64,000 nt of DNA, taken from contig NZ_JADPZX010000001.1 in assembly GCF_015712165.1 (NCBI RefSeq), positions 1,798,001-1,862,000 of the forward strand, in the 5' to 3' direction. A program made the translations under genes and the position numbers. Each line of letters opens with the position of its first letter. Positions within the stretch are counted from its first letter, which is position 1. The stretch comes from Streptomyces spinoverrucosus. GTDB taxonomy: Bacteria; Actinomycetota; Actinomycetes; Streptomycetales; Streptomycetaceae. Shown here piece by piece: positions 1 through 8,827 of the stretch. The notes below the pieces were generated by a model that saw nothing but the letters and a program-made list of their open reading frames with translations, searched no databases and had not been told where the DNA came from.

Positions 1-956
1 AGCACGGAGGGGGCCTGGTGGCTGCGCGGCTCCCGCGCCCCGGCCCGACCGTTCGGTGAGGCGGTTCCGCCGATGTTCGTCCAACTGCGCCGGAAGCCTT
101 CGCGGTCGTAGCGCACCGCGTCCAGCACGATCCGCCCGTGTCCGTCCTCGTGGGCGTTGCCGACATGGAAGACGTAACAGGGATCGACGTCGTACCAGCG
201 CACGTCCGTGCTGCCGGGCTTTCGGGACATGACCCCGAGCCGTGCGCCGTAGCCGTCGTCCCACCGGTAGGGCATTCCGCCGCGTCCGGCGAGTTCGAGG
301 TCGAAGACGACGGGGAGGTCCATCCAGACGATGTGGTGCTCGGTGATGGCGAAGTCGTGCATCATCGTCGGGCCCGGCACGTCGACCGTCCGGCTGTCGA
401 GCAGTTCGCCGTCCGCGGTGACCCGGTGGTAGGTGAGGTACGGCGGGGCGAAACCGGTGCCGAACAGGTGCAGTTCGCCGGTGACCGGGTCCTCCTTCGG
501 GTGCGCGGTCATCGCGGTGGTCAGCCGTCCCGCGAAGTCGTACGGCCCCACGGTCTCCAGCGACGGGGTGACCCAGTAGGGGAGCCCCACCTCGCACAGG
601 GCGAGCACGGTGCCCGCGTGCCGGATCACGTGAGTGTTGGAGGGGTTCGCGGTGAGATCGACGGTGAAGTCCTCACGGATGAGCGGGTGTCCCTCCAACT
701 CCCGTGTGCGGACCCATCGGTTGCGGTACCACTCGGCGCGGCCCTCGCGCAGCCGGATGCCGTGGAGCATGCCGGGGCCGATGAACCAGTGGCCCTTGTC
801 CTCGCCGGGCAGCGGGTTGGGGCCGTTGCGCAGATAGCGGCCGTCCAGCTCGGGAGGCAGGGAACCCCGCACGGTGAGATCGGCCGCGGTGTGCTCGTCG
901 GGGACGGGGGCGAAGCGCCCCCGCAGGTACAGGGGAGGAGTTGTGTCGTTCGCCAT
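1..956 (-). CDS. Carotenoid oxygenase family protein, C-terminus beyond left edge
   Basis: The frame read leftwards from the ATG at 956 stays open to base 3, giving about 318 residues of a family usually 450-490 long, so the C-terminal third lies outside the window. The product begins MANDTTPPLYLRGRFAPV and carries family hallmarks: an RNGPNPL segment near residue 43, GMLHG, TAHPK near 155, MMHDFAIT near 205 and FHVGNAHED near 280. In RPE65/CCD/lignostilbene dioxygenases such conserved histidines hold the non-haem Fe(II) that cleaves a polyene or stilbene double bond; three likely ligand His are visible and the fourth should lie off the edge. An AGGAAAG ribosome site precedes the ATG. The substrate cannot be told from sequence. 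Confidence 0.9.
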   Translation of the reverse strand, partial: MANDTTPPLYLRGRFAPVPDEHTAADLTVRGSLPPELDGRYLRNGPNPLPGEDKGHWFIGPGMLHGIRLREGRAEWYRNRWVRTRELEGHPLIREDFTVDLTANPSNTHVIRHAGTVLALCEVGLPYWVTPSLETVGPYDFAGRLTTAMTAHPKEDPVTGELHLFGTGFAPPYLTYHRVTADGELLDSRTVDVPGPTMMHDFAITEHHIVWMDLPVVFDLELAGRGGMPYRWDDGYGARLGVMSRKPGSTDVRWYDVDPCYVFHVGNAHEDGHGRIVLDAVRYDREGFRRSWTNIGGTASPNGRAGAREPRSHQAPSV

Positions 957-1017
957 GCTTCTTTCCTGGTCCGGTGTCCTGTGGGTCCCGTGAGCGTCAC
1001 GGGACCCACAGGGGGCG

Positions 1018-1713
1018 TCATGCGCGGGTTCCCGCGGCGGCCTGTTTGATGAGCGCGGCGACCTCACCGGGCTTGGACACGTAGACGGCGTGGCTGCCGC
1101 CGGTCTCGGTCACCGTCGCGCCGGCCCGCTCGGCCATGGCACGCTGCGCGGGGGGCGGGATCATGCGGTCGTCGGTCGCGACCAGGTAGAAGCTCGGCTT
1201 GGCCCGCCAGGCGGGCTGGGTGACCGTCCCGCCCAGGGCGTCCAGGCCCCAGGGCACCTGGGAGTCCGCCAGGAACCGGGCCTCGCCCTCGGGCAGGTCC
1301 CCGGCGAAGGACGCGGCGAACTTCTCCCGGTCGAGGAAGAGGAACCCGCCGACGGGCGGCAGGATCGGCGGAACGGGCGCTCCGGGCGGCGGGTCGGCGA
1401 TGAGCGTGTTCACGGACTCGTCCTTGTCGGGCGCGAACGCCGCGATGTACGCGAGGGCCGACACCTTCTCGTGGTTGCCCGCCTCCGAGATCACCGCGCC
1501 GCCGTAGGAGTGTCCGACGAGGACGGTCGGGCCGTCCTGGGCGTCGAGGACCAGCTTGGTGGCGGCGACGTCGCCGCTGAGGGAGAGGGTGGGGTTCTGG
1601 ACGACGGTGACGTGGTAGCCGTCGGCGGTCAGGAGGTCGTAGACCCCCTTCCAGCCCGATCCGTCGACGAATCCGCCGTGGACGAGTACGACGTTCCTGG
1701 CTTCCGTGGTCAT
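1018..1713 (-). CDS. Alpha/beta hydrolase
   Basis: A 231-residue single-domain alpha/beta hydrolase with no signal peptide, so probably cytoplasmic. The oxyanion-hole motif VHGG is at residues 11-14, the nucleophile elbow GHSYGG places Ser at 69, an acid candidate lies in ATDDRMIPPP near 180, and the His is in GGSHAVY near 208. It resembles the small esterase group related to salicylate/methyl-ester esterases often induced by stress; the substrate is unknown. Its ATG overlaps the stop of the upstream membrane-protein gene by four bases (ATGA), so the two are translationally coupled. A carotenoid oxygenase follows about 60 bases downstream on the same strand and may share the transcript. Confidence 0.88.
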   Translation of the reverse strand: MTTEARNVVLVHGGFVDGSGWKGVYDLLTADGYHVTVVQNPTLSLSGDVAATKLVLDAQDGPTVLVGHSYGGAVISEAGNHEKVSALAYIAAFAPDKDESVNTLIADPPPGAPVPPILPPVGGFLFLDREKFAASFAGDLPEGEARFLADSQVPWGLDALGGTVTQPAWRAKPSFYLVATDDRMIPPPAQRAMAERAGATVTETGGSHAVYVSKPGEVAALIKQAAAGTRA

Positions 1714-2315
1714 GGTGCGTCAGCTCCTTCGGGTGAGTGCTGCGGTACGGCCGTGACGGGGGCCTGGGCGGCCAGCAGGCGGGCCTGGGCGCGGGCCGGG
1801 TAGACCTTGGTGAAGACGGCGGGGGCGGCAAGGCCGGCGACATGGGCGGCGATGCCGGCCCAGGCCGGGGCGTCCAGTGCCCCGAGGATGGCCAGGCTGA
1901 CGCCGATGAAGGAGAACCCGGCGCCCCAGGCGATGGTGATGTTGTTGTTGACCCGGATGAATTCCGGCATGTCCCAGTATTCGGGGGGTGTCTGGCGCTT
2001 GGCGATGCCCAGCGTGAAGGGGCGGCGGATCGCCAGGGTCCCCCAGGCGGTGGCGGCGAGCCAGGCGAAGGAGACGACGTCGGTGTGGTCCGCCAGGGCC
2101 GAGTCCGGCCTGGCAAGAGCGACGGCGCCGACCGCGGCGAAGTACACGATGGTGCTGATCTCCAGGATCAGGGCATCGAGGCCGACCCGGCGGCGGCGGT
2201 CCTGCACCAGGAGCAGCAGCCCCGAGACGAGACCACTGATCGCGCCCCACCGCCAGTCGAAGGCTGAGACGACGCCCGCGACGATCCAGGGGATGAATCC
2301 GCGCATGTAACCCAT
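1710..2315 (-). CDS. Small multi-pass membrane protein
   Basis: About 201 residues from the ATG at 2315 (MGYMRGFIPWIV). A longer in-frame start at 2402 would add a polar, arginine-rich leader and run into the divergent promoter region, so the internal ATG is preferred. Four or five hydrophobic segments are visible: FIPWIVAGVVSAF, GLVSGLLLLV, YFAAVGAVALA, a central WLAATAWGTLAI and a pair near the C-terminus. The motif WDMPEFIRVNNNITIAWG lies between helices. I do not recognise a characterised family; similar proteins are annotated only as hypothetical or intracellular-septation-like membrane proteins. It is coupled by ATGA overlap to the hydrolase downstream and diverges from the Lrp-like regulator. 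Confidence 0.7.
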   Translation of the reverse strand: MGYMRGFIPWIVAGVVSAFDWRWGAISGLVSGLLLLVQDRRRRVGLDALILEISTIVYFAAVGAVALARPDSALADHTDVVSFAWLAATAWGTLAIRRPFTLGIAKRQTPPEYWDMPEFIRVNNNITIAWGAGFSFIGVSLAILGALDAPAWAGIAAHVAGLAAPAVFTKVYPARAQARLLAAQAPVTAVPQHSPEGADAP

Positions 2316-2546
2316 TGCTGCTCCGAAGTCGCTTGGTGACCGACACGGACTGGATGCACGGCGGAGGTGGAAGTTCGAACCCTGGGATGTGACGCTCGCC
2401 ACAGATTCGCGCGGCCTGTCGACTCAGCCGAAGTGCGCGCCCCAGAGCGTGCTCGTCCTCGGCCGTGGTTCGTTTCCAGGCGGGGCGAGCATTCCGAGCC
2501 AGCGCGCACGTATGGAGCGAGAAAGAAGGACATAGAGTCTCGCTGC

Positions 2547-3524
2547 ATGGAAAAAGTGCGCCACCGTCTCGATGAAACAGACAGCCGGATCACCGCCGCG
2601 CTGCTGGCTGCGCCGCGTGCCTCGTGGCGCACGGTCGGCCGGGTCCTGGGCATCTCGGAGCGCACGGTGGTGCGCCGGGCGTCGCCGCTGTTCCATGACG
2701 GAACGCTGCGTGCCACAGCCGTACGCAACCCCGTGCACTTCCCCGATCTGATCCCGCTGGCCCTGCGCATCCGCTGCAAGCCCAACCGGATCACGGCCGT
2801 CGCCGCCACCCTGGCCCGCCGCCCCGACACCGTCTGGGTGGACGTCCTCGGCGGCGGGGACGAGATCTGCACCATCCTGTTCCTGGACGGCCCGGACGCC
2901 CGCAACAACCTGCTGCTGCGCGACCTCCCCGCCACCCCCGCGGTCCAGTCGTGGACCTCCCATGTCCTGCTACGGGTCTTCCCGGCCGCCTTCGACTGGA
3001 GCGGCGGCCTGCTCACGGAAGCCGAGCTGACCAGCCTGCGGCCGGACATGTCCGCCGCACCCACCCGTCCCGCTCTCCTGCCCCTCGACCATCAGCTGAT
3101 CGCGACGCTGACCGAGGACGGGCGAGCCTCCTACACCGACCTCGCGCGCCGCGCCGACACCACCGCCCTCACCGCCCGCCGCCGTCTGGAGGCGCTGGTG
3201 GGCGGACAGGTCATCAGACTCGCGACCGAGGTCGACCTCGCCCGGCTGGGCATCCGCGCCGAGGCCCTCCTGTGGATCACCGTGTCACCCGGCGGGATGG
3301 AGGAGACGGGCCGGCAACTCAGCCGCCATCCCCAGGTCCGGTTCGCCTCGGCCACCACCGGCCCGGCCAACCTCCTGGTGGCCGTCGCGGCAGCCGACCT
3401 CAACGCGCTCTACCACTTCCTGAGCGACACCATCGGCGCCCTGGAGCACGTCTCCACCATCGAGGTCACCCCGATCCTGACCGGCGTCAAGCGAACGGGA
3501 CTGGTCCGCCCCGGCAGCCTGTGA
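2547..3524 (+). CDS. Lrp/AsnC family transcriptional regulator, two-module
   Basis: Begins at ATG 2547 (MEKVRHRLDETDSRITAALL); an upstream in-frame ATG at 2367 is rejected because its leader looks non-coding. Length is 325 residues, double a normal Lrp. The N-terminal helix-turn-helix (TVGRVLGISERTVVRRASPL) is followed by a ligand-sensing-like alpha/beta segment, then a second helix-turn-helix (YTDLARRADTTALTARRRLEAL, split here as two motifs) and a second RAM-like domain (ALLWITVSPGG onwards). Double-module Lrp proteins are common in actinobacteria. It diverges from the membrane-protein/hydrolase pair and precedes the amidohydrolase, so it may control either; no operator was identified. Confidence 0.85.
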   Translation: MEKVRHRLDETDSRITAALLAAPRASWRTVGRVLGISERTVVRRASPLFHDGTLRATAVRNPVHFPDLIPLALRIRCKPNRITAVAATLARRPDTVWVDVLGGGDEICTILFLDGPDARNNLLLRDLPATPAVQSWTSHVLLRVFPAAFDWSGGLLTEAELTSLRPDMSAAPTRPALLPLDHQLIATLTEDGRASYTDLARRADTTALTARRRLEALVGGQVIRLATEVDLARLGIRAEALLWITVSPGGMEETGRQLSRHPQVRFASATTGPANLLVAVAAADLNALYHFLSDTIGALEHVSTIEVTPILTGVKRTGLVRPGSL

Positions 3525-3662
3525 GCGGATGGCGCATAATCTGCATGAGCCAATGCCGCTGTGGCGTACTTCCTGTGCCCAGAGCCGCCGAACATACGTG
3601 AATCAGCTTCGACCCGTACAACGGTCTCGTCCGAAACACTTCGAGACCGCGTGGAGAAGACG

Positions 3663-5303
3663 ATGACTGACCACGGTGCCGATCTGCTGATCCGGGCCAA
3701 TGCCGTGCATACCCTGGTCCCCGGCCAGGCCCCGCAGCGCGCCCTGGCCGTTCGCGGTGACCGCGTCCTGGCCCTGTCCCCCGACCTGGACGGCCTCGAC
3801 CACCTGGTCACCGCGGCCACCGAGGTCCACGACCTGCCCGGTGCCACCGTGCTGCCCGCCTTCGACGACACCCACACCCACCTGATCTTCGCCGCCCTCG
3901 GCGCCCAGGACGTGCCCGTCCACCAGGCCCGGAACATCCCCGAGTTCCTGGACCTGATCCGGCAGCGGGCCGCGGTCACTCCCGAGGGAGAGTGGATCCG
4001 CACCACGACCAACTGGCAGGAGCTGAACCTGGCCGAGCGCCGCATGCCCACCGCGGCCGAGCTCGACCAAGCCACCGACCGCCACCCGGTCCTGGTCAAG
4101 CGCGGTGGCCACAACGACGTCGTCAACAGCTACGCGCTGCGCCTCGCCGGCATCACCGAGGAGACCCCCGTACCGCCGGGCGGCACCATCGGCCGCGGCG
4201 CCGACGGCAAGCTGGACGGCCGCCTGATCGACAACGCCATGGGTCTGGTGGAGCGCCTGGTCCCGGCCCAGGACCGGGCCCAGCCCATCGAGGGCCTGCG
4301 CCTGGCGTCCCACGACTACGCGGCCACCGGTATCGGCACCGTGCGCGACTGCATGGTCTCCCCCGCCGACTACGCGCTCCTGCGGGCCGCCCGAGAGGCG
4401 GGGGCGCTCGGCGTCCGGGTGCGGGCGCTGATCTCGGCGCTCGGCATGACCAGCGCCGCCCAGGTGGAGGACCTGCTCGACACCATGGAGGAGTGGCGTT
4501 ACGGCGCCGACCCGGGGCTGTCGGTGTGGGGCGTCAAGTTCGGCATCGACGGCGGCCTGGAGGCCGGTGCCACGGAGGAGCCGTACGCCTGCGACCACTC
4601 CTACTCCGGCACGCTGATCTGGGAGCCCGACGCGCTGGTCGAGGCGGTCGAGGCGGTGGTCCGGCGCGGCCGGCGGGTCGGCACCCACGCCTACGGCGAC
4701 CGCGCGGTCCGCACTCTCCTGGACGTCTACGAACGCGTCCTGGAGCGCAACCCGGGCCTGCCCGCCGGCACGCTGGTGATGGAGCACGGCGGCCTGGCCG
4801 GCCCCGAGCAGCGCGCCCGCGCCGTCGCGCTGGGCATCCCCGTCACCATCCAGCAGCCGCTGCTGCACGACACCGCCGAGGTGGAGGAAGGCTTCTGGGG
4901 CCCGGAACGCGTCGCCCGCCTCTTCCCCGCCCGCGGCTGGATCGATCTGGGCGCCCAGGTCAGCGCCGGATCCGACTTCCCCGTCGGCCAGTTCGGCGCC
5001 ATGCGCTCCGTCTGGGGCCTGACGACCCGGCAGACCGTCATCGGCGTCAAGGGCCCCGAGCACGCCATCACCTACGACGAAGCCCTCACCCTGCACACCA
5101 CCAACGCCGCCCGCCTGTGCGGCGAGGAGCACCTGCGCGGCACCCTCACCCCCGGCCGCCTCGCCGACCTCACCGTCTGGGACCAGGACCCCGCCCACTG
5201 CCCCGGCGACGCCCTGCGCGACCTCAAGCCCACCCACACCTTCGTCGGTGGACTCCTGGTCACATCTCCCTTCAAGGAAGCGCCCCTGTCCGGCCATCAG
5301 TGA
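3663..5303 (+). CDS. Amidohydrolase family protein (YtcJ-type)
   Basis: A 546-residue metal-dependent hydrolase of the amidohydrolase TIM-barrel superfamily, YtcJ/amidohydrolase-3 branch. The start at 3663 (MTDHGADLLIRANAV) is chosen over an upstream ATG at 3561 because it has a GGAG ribosome site and matches the family N-terminus. The metal motif HTH sits at residues 71-73, VKRGGHN near 140, a later GTHAYGDRA, and SAGSDFPV supplies the C-terminal metal Asp; the end GRLADLTVWDQDP is the usual return of the small beta-sandwich. Family members hydrolyse N-substituted or cyclic amides and the substrate is unknown. It stands alone downstream of the Lrp-like regulator, which is a plausible controller. 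Confidence 0.88.
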   Translation: MTDHGADLLIRANAVHTLVPGQAPQRALAVRGDRVLALSPDLDGLDHLVTAATEVHDLPGATVLPAFDDTHTHLIFAALGAQDVPVHQARNIPEFLDLIRQRAAVTPEGEWIRTTTNWQELNLAERRMPTAAELDQATDRHPVLVKRGGHNDVVNSYALRLAGITEETPVPPGGTIGRGADGKLDGRLIDNAMGLVERLVPAQDRAQPIEGLRLASHDYAATGIGTVRDCMVSPADYALLRAAREAGALGVRVRALISALGMTSAAQVEDLLDTMEEWRYGADPGLSVWGVKFGIDGGLEAGATEEPYACDHSYSGTLIWEPDALVEAVEAVVRRGRRVGTHAYGDRAVRTLLDVYERVLERNPGLPAGTLVMEHGGLAGPEQRARAVALGIPVTIQQPLLHDTAEVEEGFWGPERVARLFPARGWIDLGAQVSAGSDFPVGQFGAMRSVWGLTTRQTVIGVKGPEHAITYDEALTLHTTNAARLCGEEHLRGTLTPGRLADLTVWDQDPAHCPGDALRDLKPTHTFVGGLLVTSPFKEAPLSGHQ

Positions 5304-5365
5304 GGAAAGTCGGGGTAACCGAAGGTGAGCCGGGAAGACCGGCGACGTACCGGAGGGAGACGCGT

Positions 5366-5563
5366 ATGCCGCTCACGTTCCGTAAGAGTTTCCAGATCCT
5401 GCCCGGGGTGCGGCTGAACATCAACCGGCGCTCCTGGTCCATCACGACGGGCGGTAAACACGGGCCGCGCCACACGCGCAGCAGCACCGGACGTCGTACG
5501 ACATCGGTGGATTTGCCCGGACCTTTCGGATGGCGCAGGACCCGTTCGACACGGCGGCGTTGA
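5366..5563 (+). CDS. DUF4236 domain miniprotein
   Basis: A 65-residue basic protein starting at ATG 5366 behind a good GGAGGG ribosome site. The opening FRKSFQILPGVRLNINRRSWSITTGG (split in text as FRKSF, PGVRLN and SWSITTGG) is the characteristic DUF4236 core, in which a short beta-hairpin segment ends in a glycine-rich turn. The tail is rich in Arg and Thr. The function of DUF4236 is not known; larger proteins carry it as an N-terminal module. It lies 62 bases after the amidohydrolase and ends 64 bases before the XRE-MurA gene. Confidence 0.75.
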   Translation: MPLTFRKSFQILPGVRLNINRRSWSITTGGKHGPRHTRSSTGRRTTSVDLPGPFGWRRTRSTRRR

Positions 5564-5599
5564 CGGCCCATCACCCGAATGGACCCCCCAACAAGCGCC

Positions 5600-5615
5600 A
5601 TCTCATATCTGAGAT
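5600..5615. promoter_or_regulatory. Palindrome upstream of the XRE-MurA gene, candidate operator
   Basis: ATCTCA-TATC-TGAGAT is a perfect 6-base inverted repeat with a 4-base centre, ending 12 bases before the ATG at 5628. A TANNNT-like hexamer (TAACCT, 5615-5620) overlaps its end, and no ribosome site is evident, so the mRNA could be leaderless. Because the downstream product carries an N-terminal XRE helix-turn-helix, autoregulation through this site is a reasonable inference. Confidence 0.4.
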
Positions 5616-5627
5616 AACCTCAACCAC

Positions 5628-7157
5628 ATGGCAGACGACTACCTCGTACGCATCGGCAAGCTCATCCGTGACGCCCGGCAGCACCGGGGCTGGACACAGT
5701 CGCAGCTTGCCGAGGCGCTCGGAACCAGCCAGAGCGCCGTCAATCGCATCGAGCGCGGCAATCAGAACATCAGCCTTGAGATGATCGCCCGAATCGGTGA
5801 AGCTCTCGACAGTGAGATCGTCTCTCTGGGCTACGCGGGTCCCATGCATCTCAGGGTGGTCGGCGGTCGCCGGCTGTCCGGGGCCATCGATGTGAAGACC
5901 AGCAAGAACGCGTGCGTGGCACTGCTGTGCGCCTCGCTGCTCAACAAGGGGCGCACGGTGCTGCGTCGGGTCGCCCGCATCGAGGAGGTGTACCGCCTTC
6001 TCGAGGTGCTCGGGTCCATCGGTGTCCGCACCCGCTGGATCAACGACGGCGTCGACCTGGAGATCGTGCCGCCGGCCGACCTCGACATGGCGGCGATCGA
6101 CGCCGAGGCCGCCGTGCGGACCCGCTCCATCATCATGTTCTTCGGTCCGCTGCTGCACCGCATGGACCACTTCAAGCTGCCGTACGCCGGCGGCTGCGAC
6201 CTCGGTACGCGGACCATCGAACCGCACATGATCGCGCTGCGCCGGTTCGGGCTGGACATCGCGGCGACGGAGGGTCAGTACCACGCCGTCGTCGACCGGT
6301 CCGTGCGGCCCGACCGGCCGATCGTGCTGACCGAGCGCGGCGACACCGTGACCGAGAACGCGCTGCTCGCCGCCGCGCGGCACGACGGCGTGACCGTCAT
6401 CCGCAACGCCTCCTCCAACTACATGGTTCAGGACCTCTGCTTCTTCCTGGAGGCGCTGGGCGTCAAGGTCGAGGGCATCGGCACCACCACGCTCACCGTG
6501 CACGGCGTGCCGACCATCGACGTCGACGTGGACTACTCCCCCTCCGAGGACCCGGTCGAGGCGATGAGCCTGCTCGCCGCCGCGGTGGTCACCGAGTCGG
6601 AGCTGACGGTGCGTCGGGTGCCGATCGAGTTCCTGGAGATCGAGCTGGCGGTCCTGGAGGAGATGGGCCTCGACCACGACCGTACGCCCGAGTACGTCGC
6701 CGACAACGGCCGTACCCGGCTGGTGGACCTCACCGTGCGGCCCTCCAAGCTGGAGGCGCCGATCGACAAGATCCACCCCATGCCGTTCCCCGGCCTGAAC
6801 ATCGACAACGTGCCGTTCTTCGCGGCGATCGCGGCGGTCGCGCAGGGCAAGACGCTCATCCACGACTGGGTGTACGACAACCGCGCGATCTATCTGACGG
6901 ACCTGAACCGCCTCGGGGGCCGACTGCAACTCCTCGACCCGCACCGGGTGTTGGTGGAGGGCCCGACCCGCTGGCGCGCGGCCGAGATGATGTGCCCGCC
7001 GGCCCTGCGTCCGGCCGTGGTCGTGCTGCTGGCGATGATGGCGGCGGAGGGGACGTCGGTGCTGCGGAACGTGTACGTCATCAATCGGGGGTACGAGGAT
7101 CTGGCCGAGCGACTCAACTCGATCGGGGCGCAGATCGAGATCTTCCGGGACATCTGA
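5628..7157 (+). CDS. XRE helix-turn-helix fused to MurA-like enolpyruvyl transferase
   Basis: A 509-residue fusion. Residues about 7-62 form an XRE/Cro DNA-binding domain (IRDARQHRGWTQSQLAEALG, SQSAVNRIERG). Residues about 70-509 are an EPSP-synthase-fold UDP-GlcNAc 1-carboxyvinyltransferase homologue. Catalytic features are kept: Lys93-Asn94 (SKNA, equivalent to K22/N23 of E. coli MurA), the loop Cys190 in AGGCDLGTR (equivalent to C115) with its following Arg, and a C-terminal LRPAVVVLLAMMAAEG matching the R397 region. The loop region around GLNIDNVPFF differs from the usual FPTDMQAQ. MurA makes the first committed peptidoglycan precursor; streptomycetes have a normal MurA elsewhere, so this is probably a second, regulated or moonlighting copy. 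A strong hairpin follows the stop. Confidence 0.88.
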   Translation: MADDYLVRIGKLIRDARQHRGWTQSQLAEALGTSQSAVNRIERGNQNISLEMIARIGEALDSEIVSLGYAGPMHLRVVGGRRLSGAIDVKTSKNACVALLCASLLNKGRTVLRRVARIEEVYRLLEVLGSIGVRTRWINDGVDLEIVPPADLDMAAIDAEAAVRTRSIIMFFGPLLHRMDHFKLPYAGGCDLGTRTIEPHMIALRRFGLDIAATEGQYHAVVDRSVRPDRPIVLTERGDTVTENALLAAARHDGVTVIRNASSNYMVQDLCFFLEALGVKVEGIGTTTLTVHGVPTIDVDVDYSPSEDPVEAMSLLAAAVVTESELTVRRVPIEFLEIELAVLEEMGLDHDRTPEYVADNGRTRLVDLTVRPSKLEAPIDKIHPMPFPGLNIDNVPFFAAIAAVAQGKTLIHDWVYDNRAIYLTDLNRLGGRLQLLDPHRVLVEGPTRWRAAEMMCPPALRPAVVVLLAMMAAEGTSVLRNVYVINRGYEDLAERLNSIGAQIEIFRDI

Positions 7158-7165
7158 GACAGAGC

Positions 7166-7221
7166 TGCCGCCGCACCCGCTCCTGGCCCACATATGGGGG
7201 TCAGGAGCGGGTGCGGCGGCA
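7166..7221 (+). terminator. Strong hairpin terminator
   Basis: A perfect 20-base inverted repeat (arms 7166-7185 and 7202-7221) with a 16-base loop starts 9 bases after the MurA-like stop codon and is followed by TTTCT. This is a typical actinobacterial stem-type terminator and separates the gene from the zinc-regulated unit downstream. Confidence 0.85.
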
Positions 7222-7329
7222 TTTCTGGGGCTTCTCCGGGACTTTGCGCACCCCGCGCGGAGCGGGAGGTCCACGTCAAGCACGACCCCTGCCCACCCTC
7301 GGGGAACGCCGAGCACAGCTACGGTCGTA

Positions 7330-7346
7330 ATGAAATCCATTTTCAT
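7330..7346. promoter_or_regulatory. Zur-like zinc box
   Basis: ATGAAATCCATTTTCAT is a near-perfect palindrome matching the actinobacterial Zur operator pattern (TGAAAATCATTTTCA type). It lies 42 bases upstream of the L32 paralogue and is unusually AT-rich for this window. The regulated genes (Cys-free L32 and CobW-type GTPase) are classical Zur targets, which supports the assignment. Confidence 0.8.
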
Positions 7347-7387
7347 GTATCGTTCTGCCTCGCTCACCGAACGCACCGGAGGTCCCC

Positions 7388-7558
7388 ATGGCCGTACCCA
7401 AACGCAAGATGTCGCGCAGCAACACCCGGCACCGTCGCGCGCAATGGAAGGCCACGACGCCTCAGTTGGTGACGGTCACGGTGGACGGCGTGCCGTACCT
7501 CGTCCCCCAGCGGCTGGCCAAGGCATACGAGCGCGGTCTGCTCCGCCCCGAAGGCTGA
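7388..7558 (+). CDS. rpmF: 50S ribosomal protein bL32, zinc-independent paralogue
   Basis: A 56-residue protein beginning [20 protein letters not shown], the standard bL32 N-terminus, behind a GGAGG site. The four zinc-ribbon cysteines of normal bL32 are absent: the C-terminal half reads [19 protein letters not shown] with no Cys at all. This is the C-minus form that replaces the zinc-containing copy on ribosomes during zinc starvation, freeing zinc. The upstream Zur-like box and the CobW gene starting 7 bases after its stop make a single zinc-responsive transcription unit. Confidence 0.93.
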   Translation: MAVPKRKMSRSNTRHRRAQWKATTPQLVTVTVDGVPYLVPQRLAKAYERGLLRPEG

Positions 7559-7565
7559 CCGCCGC

Positions 7566-8753
7566 ATGACCCACACCCCCTCGCCGCGCCTACCCGTCAC
7601 CGTCCTGTCGGGATTCCTCGGCGCCGGCAAGACCACCCTGCTCAACCACGTCCTCAGCAACCGTGAGGGCCTGCGCGTCGCCGTCATCGTCAATGACATG
7701 AGCGAGGTCAACATCGACGCCGCCCTGGTGCGCGGCGGCGAAGCAGCGCTGTCGCGCACCGAGGAACGCCTGGTCGAGATGACCAACGGATGCATCTGCT
7801 GCACCCTGCGCGACGACCTGCTGGAAGAAGTGGACCGACTGGCCCGCGAGGGGCGTTTCGACTACCTCCTCATCGAGTCCTCCGGCATCTCCGAACCCAT
7901 GCCCGTCGCCGCCACCTTCGCCTTCGCCCGCGACGACGGCGCCACCCTCGGCGACCTGGCCCGCCTCGACACGATGGTCACGGTCGTGGACGCCGCGGGC
8001 TTCCTGCCCGAGCTGACCGCCGGCGACGAACTGACCGAACGGGGCCTGGACCAGTACGAGAACGACGAACGCACGGTCAGCGACCTGCTGATGGACCAGA
8101 TCGAGTTCGCCGACGTCATCGTCCTCAACAAGCTCGACCTCGTCGACGCCACGTCAGCCGACCGGCTGCGGGCCACCCTGACCCGCCTCAACCCCGCCGC
8201 CCACATCGTGCCGGCCGTGCGGGGCCGCGTACCCGTCGGCGAAATCCTGGGTGCCAACCGCTTCGACCTGGAACGAGCCCAGCAGGCACCGGGCTGGGTC
8301 AGGGAACTCAACGGCGACCACGTCCCCGAGACAGAGGAGTACGGCATCTCCTCCACCGTCTTCCGCTCCGCGACGCCCTTCCATCCCGGGCGGCTGTGGA
8401 CGTTCGTGACCGAGGCACTCGACAGCGGCGCCCACGGACAGATCCTCCGCTCCAAGGGCTTCTTCACCCTGGCCAGCCGCCCCCACGTGACGGGACTGTG
8501 GTCCCAGGCCGGCTCGGTGGCACGCTTCGAGCCCTCCTCCGCGCGTGACACCGACAGCCCCTACGCCCAGGAACTCGTGTTCATCGGCACCCACCTGGAC
8601 GCGGAGCCGCTGCGGGCGGCCCTCGCCGACTGCCTCATGAGGGAGGGCGAGCGGTCCCCCTCTTCCGACCCCTTCCCCGCCTGGGACACCTACGGCTTCG
8701 ACGAGGTCTGCGCGCACGAGCACGAGCCCCTCACCGCCGTGGCGGGGAACTAA
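7566..8753 (+). CDS. CobW/ZNG1-family metallochaperone GTPase
   Basis: A 395-residue G3E-family GTPase. The P-loop GFLGAGKT is at residues 16-23, the metal-binding GCICC motif gives Cys76-Ile-Cys78-Cys79, the guanine-specificity motif is NKLDLVD near 186, and a CobW C-terminal domain follows (GILRSKGF-like [15 protein letters not shown]). Related YciC/ZNG1 proteins deliver zinc to client enzymes under zinc limitation and are Zur-repressed. Here the gene follows the Cys-free L32 gene by 7 bases, under the same Zur-like box, so a zinc-starvation role is well supported. It is cytoplasmic. A strong hairpin follows the stop. Confidence 0.92.
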   Translation: MTHTPSPRLPVTVLSGFLGAGKTTLLNHVLSNREGLRVAVIVNDMSEVNIDAALVRGGEAALSRTEERLVEMTNGCICCTLRDDLLEEVDRLAREGRFDYLLIESSGISEPMPVAATFAFARDDGATLGDLARLDTMVTVVDAAGFLPELTAGDELTERGLDQYENDERTVSDLLMDQIEFADVIVLNKLDLVDATSADRLRATLTRLNPAAHIVPAVRGRVPVGEILGANRFDLERAQQAPGWVRELNGDHVPETEEYGISSTVFRSATPFHPGRLWTFVTEALDSGAHGQILRSKGFFTLASRPHVTGLWSQAGSVARFEPSSARDTDSPYAQELVFIGTHLDAEPLRAALADCLMREGERSPSSDPFPAWDTYGFDEVCAHEHEPLTAVAGN

Positions 8754-8757
8754 GACT

Positions 8758-8800
8758 CCGGGCCGGACGGTGGTCGCAGCCACGGCACCGTCCGGCCCGG
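8758..8800 (+). terminator. Hairpin terminator of the zinc-starvation unit
   Basis: A perfect 15-base stem (8758-8772 with 8786-8800) and 13-base loop begins 4 bases after the CobW-family stop codon. No T-tract follows, which is usual for streptomycete terminators. Confidence 0.8.
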
Positions 8801-8827
8801 TACACGTACGGGACAGGGAGGCCACTC

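Noticed and set aside
138..1049. 303-residue plus frame at the left edge
   Set aside because: It lies opposite the carotenoid oxygenase, whose motifs are unambiguous on the minus strand.
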